47,512 bases of DNA, taken from contig JAOZUO010000056.1 of the NCBI GenBank assembly GCA_029938605.1, positions 1-47,512 on the forward strand, written 5' to 3'. Of this stretch, positions 15,385 to 24,820 are shown one piece after another. The stretch is from Deltaproteobacteria bacterium (GTDB taxonomy: Bacteria; Myxococcota_A; Polyangia; HGW-17; JAJRWW01). The translations under genes and the position numbers were made by a program. The notes beneath the pieces were generated by a model. The model was given only the letters and a program-made list of their open reading frames with translations, had not been told where the DNA came from and searched no databases. The first letter of the stretch is position 1, and each line of letters starts with the position of its first letter.

Positions 15385-16350
15385 ATGTTCCTGAAAAACG
15401 AGCTCACCGAACTGTTGGGGATCCGCTATCCGATCCTCGGCGGAACCATGATGGACCTATCACTGGCGCCTTTCGTGACTGCCATCAGTAAGGCGGGGGC
15501 GCTGGGGGTCATCGCGTCGGTCATCTACAAGGAGTACGATCACTTCCGCGCCGACCTCCGGGCAGTAAAGGATGCAACGGACAACCCCTTCGCGGTGAAC
15601 ATCAACCTGTTCCCCATGATGGAGAAGCTCGACAACCTGCGCTACCTCGAGATCATGGCCGAGGAGGGAGTGAAGATCGTGGAGACCTCCGGCTTCGCCC
15701 CGCCCGAGGAGCTACTGGCGAAATTCAAGGAGTACGGCTTCACCTGGCTGCACAAGTGCGTGGGCGTACGCTACGCAAAAAAGGCCGCGAGCCTCGGCGC
15801 GGACGCGGTCATCGTGGTGGGCTACGAAAATGGCGGCGCCACGGGGAACCTGAACGTCACCACCCTGGTGCTGGTGCCTCGGACCGTGGACGAGGTGAAC
15901 ATCCCGGTGGTGGGCGGCGGAGGCGTGATGGATGGTCGCGCCATGCTCGCGGTGATGGCCCTGGGCGCCTCGGGGGTCATCCTGGGTACGCGGCTGATGC
16001 TCTCGGAAGAGTGCCCCATCCACTCCGACCTCAAAAAGGCGCTCCTACAGGCAAACGAGCTGGACACGGACATCATCATGCGTTCGGTGGGTTTCGCACA
16101 CCGCATCTGGATGAACTCCCGGGCCAAGGAGGCCCAGCAGATCGAAAACAGCGGCGGAGGCATCGCCGAGCTCTATCCGCACGTCTCGGGGGAGGCCGCC
16201 CGGGAGATGTACGAAACCGGGGACCTGGACGCAGGCACGGTCTCGTGCTCTCAGGCCATCGGCCTGGCCCAGAAGATCCAGCCCGTGGAGGACATCATCG
16301 CCGAGATTGTGGCCGACGCCGAGGCCCGGGCTGGCCAGCTCAGCGAATGA
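15385..16350 (+). CDS. Nitronate monooxygenase / NPD-like FMN protein
   Basis: A 321-aa TIM-barrel flavoprotein of the 2-nitropropane dioxygenase family. It begins with the family's TELLGIRYPILGG motif and has the phosphate-binding GGGGVMDGRAM and LGTRLMLSEE motifs. In active homologues the FMN-site motif has a catalytic His (GGH); here it reads GYENGGATG with Ala152, so classical nitronate oxidation may be lost and enoyl-reductase-like or other flavin chemistry is possible. The ribosome site AAGGAGG precedes the ATG. Its 3' end overlaps the convergent gene at 16340 by 11 bp. Confidence 0.88.
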   Translation: MFLKNELTELLGIRYPILGGTMMDLSLAPFVTAISKAGALGVIASVIYKEYDHFRADLRAVKDATDNPFAVNINLFPMMEKLDNLRYLEIMAEEGVKIVETSGFAPPEELLAKFKEYGFTWLHKCVGVRYAKKAASLGADAVIVVGYENGGATGNLNVTTLVLVPRTVDEVNIPVVGGGGVMDGRAMLAVMALGASGVILGTRLMLSEECPIHSDLKKALLQANELDTDIIMRSVGFAHRIWMNSRAKEAQQIENSGGGIAELYPHVSGEAAREMYETGDLDAGTVSCSQAIGLAQKIQPVEDIIAEIVADAEARAGQLSE

Positions 16351-16714
16351 TCTTGGAACCGCCGCCGAGCCCATCGGGGGTAATGATGCGGCCCTCCTCC
16401 TGACGCTGCATATCCCGAGCCTGCTCGATCATTCGATCCACCGCTACGTTGACCGCCTGGGGGAACTTGTCGAGGGCTTCAGTGAGGTTCTTGGCGTCGA
16501 TCTCGCAACGCACGGGCAGAGGCCCCGAGGGAGACATGAGGTGGGCCTCGCCCATGAACAAGGGCTCACGGGAATCGTCCACGGAGCCGTCCTCCTTGAC
16601 GGGAGTCAGCACCTGGATAGACCCGGCCTTGAGGTCGGTAAAGGTCTCCTCCCGGAAAAGACCTTTTCGATCCAGGGAAATATCGGCGACGGACTTCATG
16701 TTCTCATTGGTCAC
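16340..16714 (-). CDS. Conserved small cytoplasmic protein (124 aa)
   Basis: A mixed alpha/beta protein without signal or membrane segments. The pattern DRKGLFREETFTDLKAG, then VRCEIDAKNLTEALDKFPQ and a helical C terminus, resembles conserved hypotheticals I associate with deltaproteobacterial and myxobacterial genomes; no function is known. The GTG at 16714 is chosen because AGGAGA lies 6 nt upstream. It follows the histidine kinase stop by 33 bp and is probably the last gene of that operon. Confidence 0.75.
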   Translation of the reverse strand: MTNENMKSVADISLDRKGLFREETFTDLKAGSIQVLTPVKEDGSVDDSREPLFMGEAHLMSPSGPLPVRCEIDAKNLTEALDKFPQAVNVAVDRMIEQARDMQRQEEGRIITPDGLGGGSKIIR

Positions 16715-16747
16715 GAGTCTCTCCTGTTTCAATCGGGACGCAACAAT

Positions 16748-18487
16748 CTAAGCGTCCTGGGTGTCGGACGCAAGGGCAAGGGGAAGTCGTACAGTAAAGC
16801 TGGCTCCGCTCCCCGGGGACCCGGCCACCTCGATGGTGCCGCCGTGCTCCACCACGATGCGGTGCACAATGGCCAGGCCCAGGCCGGTGCCCCGCCCCTC
16901 CTTGGTCGTGAAATAGGGCGTGAAGATCTGCTGCCGCACGGTCTCGTCGAACCCATGGCCGTTGTCCTCCACCGAGAACCCCACCCCATCGTGCAGCGAA
17001 AAGCTGTGCAGATGAATCTGGGCCCCGTCCTTTTTGCCCACCGCGTCCTTGGCGTTGCCGAGCAGGTTGTGCAGCACCTGCATGAGCTGCTCCCGGTCCG
17101 CGTTGACCTCGGGCAGGTCCTCGGCCAGGTGGATCTCCACCCCCACACCGTCGGCGTCATGCAGCCCCAGGGCGTGCCGGAGCACCTCGTTGATGTCGCA
17201 GGGAGCCAGCGCCGGCTTGGGCATACGAGCGAACTCAGAGAACTCGCTGACGATACGCCGTAGCCGTTGTACCTCTTCCAAAATGGTGACTGTGGACTCC
17301 TCCAGGATCTCGTCAAACTCCGGTCGCCCGAGCTGGTGGGCCCGCCGCAAGGTCTCGATGGAGAGCTGGATGGGAGTGAGAGGGTTCTTGATCTCGTGGG
17401 CGATGCGGCGGGCAATCTCCTGCCAGGCCGCGATGCGTTCGGCGCGCATCAGCCGCTCCCGGGCCTCGCGCAAGTCGCCGGTCATTCGGTTGAAGGACCG
17501 CACCAGATCTCCCACCTCGTCCTGGGGCCCCGGGGGGATGGTCACACTGAGCTCCCCCCCGGCCACGGCCTCCGCCGCCGCCGCCACCTTGCCCAGCCGT
17601 CCGGTCACCCGCCGCACCACGAAGGCCCCCACCACCAACACGACGAACAGGAAAGCCGAGCCCGCCAGGGCCATGATGTTCAGATCCAGCCGCTGTCGGG
17701 CAAGCACCAGCTCCTCATCGCTGACCGCCACAATGAGCCACGCAGCCCCGGTGCCCGCAGGCCCCGGCAGCGCAACCCGCCGCTGGGCATACCGCTTCCA
17801 GCGACTCCAGCCCTCGGGGGGCGCTTTGAGCACCCGCCCGTTCTTCTCCCGGAGCAGATAGGCCACCCCGGGCTTGCGCGACAGCCGGGTCCACAGCGCT
17901 CGCTCCACCAGCAGGCCGCCCATCACCACCACGTGGGTCCCCGGCCCCGAGACCCTCCGGGCCACCACGATGGCGGCCTTGTCCTGCACCGCGAGTTGCT
18001 CGCCCACCTTGACCTCCACCGGAAGTCGCACAAAGGCCGCCTGTCCCTCTAACTTGGCGGCGAGCCGCCCGGGCAGACGATCCACCATGCCCACGCGACC
18101 CGGCGCGTGACCCGCCGACAACACCCGCCCCCGCCCGTCGGTGATGAGCAGCACGTCAAAGCCCAGGTGGCGCATGCGCCGGGGCCCCTCCTCGTCCAAC
18201 TCCCGCTGAAGGTCCGCCGGCAGCCGCCCCCGGGCCAGCTCCACCAGCACGCGGCCGATCTTCGGGTCGCTGTCTGTGGCCAGATCGTCCACCTTGCGTA
18301 CGATGGCATCGGTAGCCTGCTTGACCTGTTGCTCGAGCAGGTGCTCCATTTCCCGTAGGGTCTTTTTGTGCTCCCGCTCGTAGCGCTTGGCCACCACCTC
18401 GCGCGCGATATAGGCAGTGGTACCCACGGGCACCAGGGCCGCGAAGACAAAGGCACCGGTCAGCTTGACCCAGAGTCCCAAACGCAC
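16748..18487 (-). CDS. Membrane sensor histidine kinase (NtrY-like)
   Basis: A 579-aa sensor kinase. Membrane helix 1 is at about 8-28, and a periplasmic domain of about 240 residues, probably Cache-like, follows. Helix 2 (about 271-292) and a HAMP domain (293-345) lead to the dimerisation domain with phospho-His364 in ARRIAHEIKNPLTPIQLSIE, the NtrY-type H box. The ATPase domain has HNLLGNAKDAV (N box), EDNGHGFDE and GRGTGLGLAIV. There is no receiver domain and no response regulator in this operon. The GTG start at 18487 lies 2 bp after the stop of the binding-protein gene with GGGAGGA as ribosome site, so translation is coupled. Confidence 0.95.
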   Translation of the reverse strand: MRLGLWVKLTGAFVFAALVPVGTTAYIAREVVAKRYEREHKKTLREMEHLLEQQVKQATDAIVRKVDDLATDSDPKIGRVLVELARGRLPADLQRELDEEGPRRMRHLGFDVLLITDGRGRVLSAGHAPGRVGMVDRLPGRLAAKLEGQAAFVRLPVEVKVGEQLAVQDKAAIVVARRVSGPGTHVVVMGGLLVERALWTRLSRKPGVAYLLREKNGRVLKAPPEGWSRWKRYAQRRVALPGPAGTGAAWLIVAVSDEELVLARQRLDLNIMALAGSAFLFVVLVVGAFVVRRVTGRLGKVAAAAEAVAGGELSVTIPPGPQDEVGDLVRSFNRMTGDLREARERLMRAERIAAWQEIARRIAHEIKNPLTPIQLSIETLRRAHQLGRPEFDEILEESTVTILEEVQRLRRIVSEFSEFARMPKPALAPCDINEVLRHALGLHDADGVGVEIHLAEDLPEVNADREQLMQVLHNLLGNAKDAVGKKDGAQIHLHSFSLHDGVGFSVEDNGHGFDETVRQQIFTPYFTTKEGRGTGLGLAIVHRIVVEHGGTIEVAGSPGSGASFTVRLPLALASDTQDA

Positions 18488-18489
18488 GG

Positions 18490-19977
18490 CTATCCTCCCG
18501 CACCCGGGCGCCACGGCCCCTGGGCATAGTGTGCGCTCTCCCACCGCATCAGTCCCCAGGGCCCGCGGCGTAGGGTCCGCAAGGAGCCCGTCACGTCCGC
18601 ACGCACGCCCACATGGAACAGCGGGATCAGCGGAAGCTGCTGCATGAAGCGACGGATGCGCACCACGAGCCCGCTCCGTCGCCGCACCAGGCGCCGGGCC
18701 CGCGCGTTCTGACCGGCGGCCGCCAGGGCCGCGGCCAGGTGGTAGCGGGAACGCAGCACCGGCGAGGTGAACCGGAAGAGGGCGAGGTCGTACTGGCCGG
18801 CGGCCCGCCGCTTTGCGAAACTCGCCGCGGTGAGCCGGGTGATGGTGACCCGGATATTTACCGCCGCCAGGTCGGCGCTGATCTTGCGGGCGGCGTCCGT
18901 GTCCCGCACCCGACTCCGGTCCACCAGCAGACTCAGCACCAGCCGTCCGCTGGTGTCAACGCGCGCAGCCACGGTGGGATTGGCGAAGGCAGCGCGAAGC
19001 AACCGCCGCGCCCGCGTCGGTGAGTAAGGCGCGCTCTTACGGGCCCGACGTAGGGCGCGCCGTCCCAACAGCACCGGCGGCACGGGTCCGTGGGCCGGAC
19101 GGGTGGGAGCCACCGTGACCAGAGTCCGTAGGCGTCGCTTGTTCGTAGCCAGGTAGATGGCGCGCCGCACCCGGACGTCGGTCACCGGCCCCCCCCTCCC
19201 CACAAGGAGAGCGACGGTGGTCACAGCCGGGCTCCGTAGGCGCCGACTCGAAAACCCCGGTCGACGCCCCCACAGCTTGGTGCCACGGTACGAGACGATG
19301 GATCGACGCAGGTAGAAGGCGCGAACCTCGTCCAGAGGCCGGCGGTAGGACACCAGCTTGAGGTCACCCAGGTAGGGACGTCCGGCGAAGTGGCGAGCGT
19401 AGGCGCCGAGCTGCAGGGCGCCGGTCAGGCTGCCGCGAACGTAGCGGAAGGCGCCGGTGCCGTCGTATCCGCGCCCGGGGGCCTGTCCCCGGGGGGTAAT
19501 CAGGGCCGTGGGCGCGGCCAGTACAGTGGGGAACTCCGCGGCGGGCCGGTGGAGAGTCACGCGCACCTTCGCACCGCCCACCGCCTGGATGGACTTCATG
19601 GCACCGAGCACCCAGCCCGCCTTCGAGCCCGACAGGCGCTGAAGAGAGGCCACCACGTCAGCCGACGTCAACACTCGACCTCGGTGACTCTTGACCCCGG
19701 TGCGCAGCTCCATGAGTAGAGTGCGCCCGCCACGGTTGGTGGGAGCCAGACTGGTGGCCAGATGAGGCACTGCCGCCCGTCCCTGGCGCTTCAACCGCAT
19801 GACGCCGTCATACAGCAGGGTGGTGATCTGCCACTCACCGAGACGGCGGGTGTGTACGGGATCCAGGGTCTGGGGTCGACTGTGCAACGCCGCGGTCACT
19901 CGCCCCCCGTAGCTGGGCGCCCGATAGCCCGGCACCACCAGACCGAACACGACCGCGGCCCAGAGCAGCGCGGTCAT
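18490..19977 (-). CDS. Orphan family-5 solute-binding protein
   Basis: A 495-aa extracellular solute-binding protein of the OppA/DppA type (SBP_bac_5). An N-terminal export signal (TALLWAAVVFGLVVPGY) is followed by the family start TAALHSRPQTLDPVH, with TTLLYDGVMRL soon after, and the usual pattern to the end. Family members bind peptides, nickel or other solutes in the periplasm. No permease or ATPase genes are nearby; it sits between an FG-GAP protein and a histidine kinase. The ATG at 19977 overlaps the upstream stop as ATGA. A signalling rather than transport role is my inference. Confidence 0.88.
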   Translation of the reverse strand: MTALLWAAVVFGLVVPGYRAPSYGGRVTAALHSRPQTLDPVHTRRLGEWQITTLLYDGVMRLKRQGRAAVPHLATSLAPTNRGGRTLLMELRTGVKSHRGRVLTSADVVASLQRLSGSKAGWVLGAMKSIQAVGGAKVRVTLHRPAAEFPTVLAAPTALITPRGQAPGRGYDGTGAFRYVRGSLTGALQLGAYARHFAGRPYLGDLKLVSYRRPLDEVRAFYLRRSIVSYRGTKLWGRRPGFSSRRLRSPAVTTVALLVGRGGPVTDVRVRRAIYLATNKRRLRTLVTVAPTRPAHGPVPPVLLGRRALRRARKSAPYSPTRARRLLRAAFANPTVAARVDTSGRLVLSLLVDRSRVRDTDAARKISADLAAVNIRVTITRLTAASFAKRRAAGQYDLALFRFTSPVLRSRYHLAAALAAAGQNARARRLVRRRSGLVVRIRRFMQQLPLIPLFHVGVRADVTGSLRTLRRGPWGLMRWESAHYAQGPWRPGAGG

Positions 19978-21419
19978 CGGGTCACCAGGAGGTAGCTCCG
20001 GCGACGGCGGGCGTTCCACACTACCGACGCCACGTGCGCGCTGCCGTCGAGATAAACGTTTCCCACGGCGATTGCCGTCACCGAGCCCTCGAAGCCCGCC
20101 ACCCTGCACAGCCGTGCCCCCTTGCCCAACCGCCGCACGGAGATGGCGTCAGAGCTCCCGAAGGAGCGCACGGTAGTTGTTACAACCTCCGGGCGGCCGT
20201 CCCCGTCGAGATCCCCCAGGGCGAAGGCGCGACCGACTCCGTTGAGGCGCTGCTGGAGCTGGCCCCCGGGCAACCGCCGCAGGGTGAGCTTGGAGGCGCT
20301 GTCCACCACGCCATAGACATACCCGCTCTTGGGACGAAGCGGTCCGAAAGGCGCGAGCTTGAAGTTGTGAAAGACCCGCGGCATGAGCATCCGGACGCGT
20401 ACCCGGGGTTTCCACCCCAACCCGCGCCCGCTGTACTCGGCACGACCGGTGAGGGGATAGCCGATGGCCAAGGTGGTTTTGCCACCCATGGTGGCCATGG
20501 CCATTGGGTACCCACCAAAGCGGCGTTGGATGGAGAAACGGCCCCTCTTGTAGCTGATCTGCACCGCCGTACGCCGCTCGCTGATTCGCGCCAGGATGTC
20601 CGCCTTGCGGTCGCCATCCAGGTCACCCACGATCACCGACCCCATGATGAAGCGTGGCCGCACCGACGCCAGGGGGCCCGAAAAGGGCACGGTGGCCACC
20701 TGATCGAACCGGTTGTACACCTTGTTCCACCGGCGGATCTCCACCGCGTCAGAGCGCAGCAGGATCAGCTCGGTGCGCGCGTCACCGTCCACGTCCCCCA
20801 GCGCCACACCCCAGTAGGCCTGCTTGCCCAACAACCGCCACTTTCCGGTGCAGGTGAGTGTCCTCTTGCCGGCGGGGGAACCCAAATAGGATCGAACGGC
20901 ATTGTCCACCCGACGCGACACGGCCAGATGCGTGAGCAACCGCGCCCGCCGCTTCTTGAGACGCCCCCACAGGGTCTGGTCGGTGTCGTAGAGCCGGGCG
21001 CGCAGGTGCAGGCGCCCGCCCGTGACCACCACCTGCGCCAGCAGGGTCAACGCACAGCGCCCCCTCAGCCCCCTCGTCAGGGCCGTCTGGTCATCGAGGT
21101 GGGTGGGCAAAACCTTGAGCTGCCGGAACTTCAACCCCCGCAACCGGGTAACCACGAGCCCGCTGAGCACCCGGGCGAGCTGCTGCTGCCCGGTGCTGAA
21201 CACTCCGGGGGGCTGCCGAAGCTGAAACCCGATCCGGATCGTGGGTACCCGCCGCCCTTCCAAAGCCGGACCTACCTTGCCCACGAAGTCCAGGGCCAGG
21301 CGATCCAAGCCTCCCGAAGCCGGCGGCAAGGGCGCTGCGACCGCGCTGTAGGTGGGCAACAGCGTCCAAAACAGCATTGCTCCAAACACCAATACAATAG
21401 AAGCCAACCGCAATCGCAC
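19974..21419 (-). CDS. Secreted TolB-like / FG-GAP repeat protein
   Basis: A 481-aa exported protein with a signal peptide (ASIVLVFGAMLFWTLLPTYS). Residues about 40-170 look like the TolB-N/CsgG-type module (LTLLAQVVVTGGRLHLRARL). The C-terminal half carries VCBS/FG-GAP repeats with calcium-loop motifs GDVDGDARTEL, GDLDGDRKADIL and GDLDGDGRPEVV, forming part of a beta-propeller. The start is GTG at 21419 with AGGAGG 4 nt upstream. It lies 27 bp after the PBP gene and overlaps the binding-protein gene, so it is likely a periplasmic partner of one or both. Confidence 0.85.
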   Translation of the reverse strand: MRLRLASIVLVFGAMLFWTLLPTYSAVAAPLPPASGGLDRLALDFVGKVGPALEGRRVPTIRIGFQLRQPPGVFSTGQQQLARVLSGLVVTRLRGLKFRQLKVLPTHLDDQTALTRGLRGRCALTLLAQVVVTGGRLHLRARLYDTDQTLWGRLKKRRARLLTHLAVSRRVDNAVRSYLGSPAGKRTLTCTGKWRLLGKQAYWGVALGDVDGDARTELILLRSDAVEIRRWNKVYNRFDQVATVPFSGPLASVRPRFIMGSVIVGDLDGDRKADILARISERRTAVQISYKRGRFSIQRRFGGYPMAMATMGGKTTLAIGYPLTGRAEYSGRGLGWKPRVRVRMLMPRVFHNFKLAPFGPLRPKSGYVYGVVDSASKLTLRRLPGGQLQQRLNGVGRAFALGDLDGDGRPEVVTTTVRSFGSSDAISVRRLGKGARLCRVAGFEGSVTAIAVGNVYLDGSAHVASVVWNARRRRSYLLVTR

Positions 21420-21446
21420 ACGTCCTCCTAGGAAAGCAACCCCTGG

Positions 21447-23858
21447 TCACTCATCATCTTGGATCACGTGCTCGCCAGGATCAACCTCCGGGACGGGGGC
21501 GGGCTCGGGGGCGGTGCCCGGTAGGAAGTACTCCTGGCGACCACCACCAGCATCGGCGGGCATGGCAAAGCCTTTGATCGGATCCACCCGACGGACGATG
21601 ACGGTCTTGGGCCGCACGAAGGTGCGCTTTCGCTTCCCCTTCAGGATTCGCCCGAACAAGTCTAGCCAGATGGGTGCCGCCGCGCGCCCGCCGGTCTCCC
21701 GCCGACCGAGGGGCGAAAAGTCGTCGTGGCCCACCCACACCGACGCCACCAGCGACGGCGTGAAGCCCACGTACCAGGCGTCCCGGTTCCGGTTCGAGGT
21801 GCCGGTCTTTCCGGCCGCCGGCCGCCGCAGTCGCCGCACCCGCCAGGCCGTGCCCTTGCGCACCACCGAGGTCATCAGGGAGGTGACCACGTAGGCCCCT
21901 TCTCGGCTCATGGCCGGAGCCAAAGCGGCCCGATCCACCGGCAGCGCGCCCATGCGCCGGATAAAGAGCGGCGCCTGGTACAGGCCACCCCCGGCGAAGA
22001 CGGCGAAGGCACCGGCCATCTCCACGGGCCGCACCCCCGAAGCGCCAAGGGCCAGGGACAGGTGTTTGGTTAGCGGGGAACGGATGCCGACCTTGCGCGC
22101 CAGGGCGCGAACACGCACCCCACCCACCCGCTCGTAGATCCGGCAGGCGATGGAATTGACGGACTTGGCCAGCGCCTGACGCACCAGGAGGTGACCGGCG
22201 TACTTCTTGCTCCCGCGCTTGCGAATACGCAACCAGTTCTCGCAGGGGTGAGGCGCGTCCGGCAGCCGCGTGGCCGCGGTGATCAGCTTGTGCTCCAGGG
22301 CCGCGCCATACACGATGGGTTTGAAGGTGGAGCCTGGCTGACGCACGGCACGAATGGCCCGATTGAAACCACCGGTGCGGAAATCGTAGCCCCCCACCAT
22401 GGCACGCACCTCCCGCGTCTTAACGTCCACGAGCACCAACGCGCCCTGGGGCCCCTGGGCGAGGCGCAGAGGGATGGGCTGGCCCTTGGACGCAGCCCGA
22501 GTGGGCGACACCCGCACCACGGTGCGCACCTTGAGCAACCTCGAGGGCGGAAGCTTACGTGGGTTGTATCGCTTCTCTTGCCGCACACGCAGGCGCCCCT
22601 TCACTTTGCCCAGATCCACCGTGGCAGTCCCTTGCTTGTCATCAAAGGCGACGACCACTCCGCGGTAGATTCGCCCCGGAACCAGCCGACCAGACTGCTT
22701 GCGGCGGAGGCGCTTGAGCTCACGCGCCAGACTGCGTCTTCCCAGGGGTCGACCAAACCGCATGACACCTTGGCGACGATCGATGTTGCGGAGCCCCTTC
22801 TCCAGAGCCGCTCGAGCGGCGCGCTGCAGGCGCAGATCACAGGTGGTCACCACGGTGAGCCCCAGGTACGACAGCGCCTTTTTGCCAAACCTCGCCCTGA
22901 GCCGCGCCCGCACCAGAGTTAAAAACTCCGGCGCCGGGGAGGCCGGCCTCAGCCCCCTTGGGCTCAGGGGCAGCGGTGCCTTGGACACCCGCTCGGCCTG
23001 GGCGGACGTGATCTTGCCGGTCTTGACCATCTGGGTGAGCACGTATCGCTGGCGACGCTTGGCGCGGTCAGGATGCTTCACCGGGGAGAGCCGCTCGGGC
23101 CCCTGGGGCAGCCCGGCCAACACCGACGCTTCGGCGAGACCGATCTTCTCTACGTCCTTGCCAAAATAAAAGCGCGAGGCCTCCTGCACCCCGTAGCGCC
23201 CGTGTCCGAAGTAGATCTGGTTCAGGTATAGCTCCAGGATTTGCTCCTTGGAGAGGGTCTGCTCCAACCGGCGCGCCAGGATCACCTCTTGCACCTTGCG
23301 ACGGAGCTTGCGTTCGGACGACAGGAAGAACGTCTTGACCACCTGCTGGGTAATCGTAGAGCCACCCTGGGCGTATCGGCCCGCCCGCATGTTGGCGAAG
23401 AAGGCTCTCACCATGCCCAGCAGGTTCAGCCCCGTGTGGTGAAAAAACTTCGCGTCCTCCGCGGCAACCACCGCCTCGATGAGCACCTTCGGGATGTGCT
23501 CATAGGACACGTGACTACGCCGCTCGTCGAAGATCTCGCCCAGCAGGGTTTTGCCGTCAGAGGCCAGGACCCGGGTGACCTGTTTGGAGCGGTAGGTCTT
23601 GAGCTTATTCACATCGGGCAGATCGGCGTCAGCGCCGTACACCGCAAAGAGGCTGGCCATGATGGCCACGCTGGCGGTGAAGCCCAAGAAGGCCAGCAGC
23701 ACCCCCCACTTACCGATGCGCCAGCCCAGCCCCAACACGCGCCTGCGTCGCTGGTCCCCGCTGAGGTCTGACCACCGTTTTCCCGTGGGCTCTGAGGTCA
23801 TGGCGCGCTTGTTCCTGGATCTGCTCACCGGCTTTTTATGCAACCTGGATGCCGACAT
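21447..23858 (-). CDS. Class A penicillin-binding protein (PBP1A type)
   Basis: Bifunctional peptidoglycan glycosyltransferase/transpeptidase, 803 aa. A membrane helix (about 50-73) is followed by the GT51 domain with catalytic Glu134 (VVAAEDAKFF) and GGSTITQQ at 166-173. A basic insert/OB region follows, then the transpeptidase with Ser510-x-x-Lys513 (RQPGSTFKP), Ser566-x-Asn568 and KTGT at 684-687. A Pro-rich acidic tail ends the protein. The ATG at 23858 has TTGAGGA upstream and is preferred to starts 15 codons earlier and 19 codons later. It heads the coupled envelope operon. Confidence 0.97.
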   Translation of the reverse strand: MSASRLHKKPVSRSRNKRAMTSEPTGKRWSDLSGDQRRRRVLGLGWRIGKWGVLLAFLGFTASVAIMASLFAVYGADADLPDVNKLKTYRSKQVTRVLASDGKTLLGEIFDERRSHVSYEHIPKVLIEAVVAAEDAKFFHHTGLNLLGMVRAFFANMRAGRYAQGGSTITQQVVKTFFLSSERKLRRKVQEVILARRLEQTLSKEQILELYLNQIYFGHGRYGVQEASRFYFGKDVEKIGLAEASVLAGLPQGPERLSPVKHPDRAKRRQRYVLTQMVKTGKITSAQAERVSKAPLPLSPRGLRPASPAPEFLTLVRARLRARFGKKALSYLGLTVVTTCDLRLQRAARAALEKGLRNIDRRQGVMRFGRPLGRRSLARELKRLRRKQSGRLVPGRIYRGVVVAFDDKQGTATVDLGKVKGRLRVRQEKRYNPRKLPPSRLLKVRTVVRVSPTRAASKGQPIPLRLAQGPQGALVLVDVKTREVRAMVGGYDFRTGGFNRAIRAVRQPGSTFKPIVYGAALEHKLITAATRLPDAPHPCENWLRIRKRGSKKYAGHLLVRQALAKSVNSIACRIYERVGGVRVRALARKVGIRSPLTKHLSLALGASGVRPVEMAGAFAVFAGGGLYQAPLFIRRMGALPVDRAALAPAMSREGAYVVTSLMTSVVRKGTAWRVRRLRRPAAGKTGTSNRNRDAWYVGFTPSLVASVWVGHDDFSPLGRRETGGRAAAPIWLDLFGRILKGKRKRTFVRPKTVIVRRVDPIKGFAMPADAGGGRQEYFLPGTAPEPAPVPEVDPGEHVIQDDE

Positions 23859-23938
23859 GAAATCCTCAAGGCTCGCGGGACCCGAGGTCCGGATGTGGAC
23901 CACCAGACACCCCGGAACGCGTCCTACCTGCCACAGTC

Positions 23939-24658
23939 CTACTCACGGTCCGACCCACAGCTCAACTCACGGTCCAAGATCTGCCCCGCAGACCGGACCG
24001 ATAGGCAATACCATAGGGCCTGCAACTCTTCCAACCGAGCGGCGGGTAGATCCCCCGGCGCCCCCAGCACCCGCCGCATCCGCGCGGCCTGGGTATAAAC
24101 CGCCAGGGAGACCGACACCGAGAGGTTAAAGCTGCCGGTGAAGCCGTGCATGGGAATGCTGAAGGTGCCATCTGCCCCTTCCAGGGCCACGTCGGTCAAC
24201 CCATCCCGCTCATTGCCGAACACCAGGGCCACCGACCCCTCGTCAGGCAGCTCCTCCAAGGAGACTTCGCCTCCGGGGGCCGCCGCCCAGATCTGGTGGC
24301 CGCGGTCCCGCAGGGCGTGGTAACACCCCTCGGTGGTAGCGTGTAGGTGAAAATCCATCCACTGATCACACTGCAAGCCGACCTTCTTGGACATGGAAAA
24401 GGGCTCAAACCCCTCCACGGCGTAAAAGTTCTGAAGACCCATGGCCTCGGCGCTGCGCACAGCCGCCGCGCCGTTGTGCGGATCGTGGAGATTCTCCACA
24501 ACCACCGTCAGACGCACCAGACGACGGCTCAGCACCTCGTCGATGCGGGCCAGCCGCTCATCGGTCACGTGGGGCCGGACCACCTGAATGACACGGGCCG
24601 CGCCGAGGCGCGCCAGGTACCGCGCCGCCCGCTTCTGGTTGAGGGGCTGCCGACTCAT
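23939..24658 (-). CDS. SpoU/TrmH-family RNA 2'-O-methyltransferase
   Basis: A 239-aa SPOUT methyltransferase. The three SpoU motifs are present: [31 protein letters not shown] and [19 protein letters not shown], in the length and order of TrmH, which methylates G18 of tRNA; an rRNA target is not excluded. An N-terminal arm precedes the knotted domain. I start it at the ATG at 24658 (MSRQPLNQ) rather than 17 codons upstream. It is 80 bp upstream of the PBP gene, and a promoter lies at 24739-24767. Confidence 0.93.
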   Translation of the reverse strand: MSRQPLNQKRAARYLARLGAARVIQVVRPHVTDERLARIDEVLSRRLVRLTVVVENLHDPHNGAAAVRSAEAMGLQNFYAVEGFEPFSMSKKVGLQCDQWMDFHLHATTEGCYHALRDRGHQIWAAAPGGEVSLEELPDEGSVALVFGNERDGLTDVALEGADGTFSIPMHGFTGSFNLSVSVSLAVYTQAARMRRVLGAPGDLPAARLEELQALWYCLSVRSAGQILDRELSCGSDRE

Positions 24659-24738
24659 GACTTCCCAAGGCTTGCGCAAACCAGGCGCACCATTCCGTCG
24701 CCGACGCACATGTAATATAAAAACCTACACATACCTAC

Positions 24739-24767
24739 TTTATACTACATCAACCGTTGGTCAGCAA
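24739..24767 (-). promoter_or_regulatory. Promoter of the methyltransferase gene
   Basis: TTGCTG (24762-24767) and TATAAA (24739-24744) on the minus strand are spaced by 17 bp, in the only AT-rich patch between the giant lipoprotein gene and the methyltransferase. The leader would be about 75 nt. Confidence 0.5.
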
Positions 24768-24795
24768 GCCGGGACCGGCGGAGGGGCGCAAAGGG

Positions 24796-24820
24796 AGGCG
24801 GGAAGCGACCGAAGCCGCCT
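24796..24820 (-). terminator. Weak hairpin at the end of the lipoprotein operon
   Basis: AGGCGG and CCGCCT pair across a 13-nt loop and overlap the stop codon region of the giant lipoprotein gene; CCCTTT follows. A weak candidate terminator. Confidence 0.25.
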
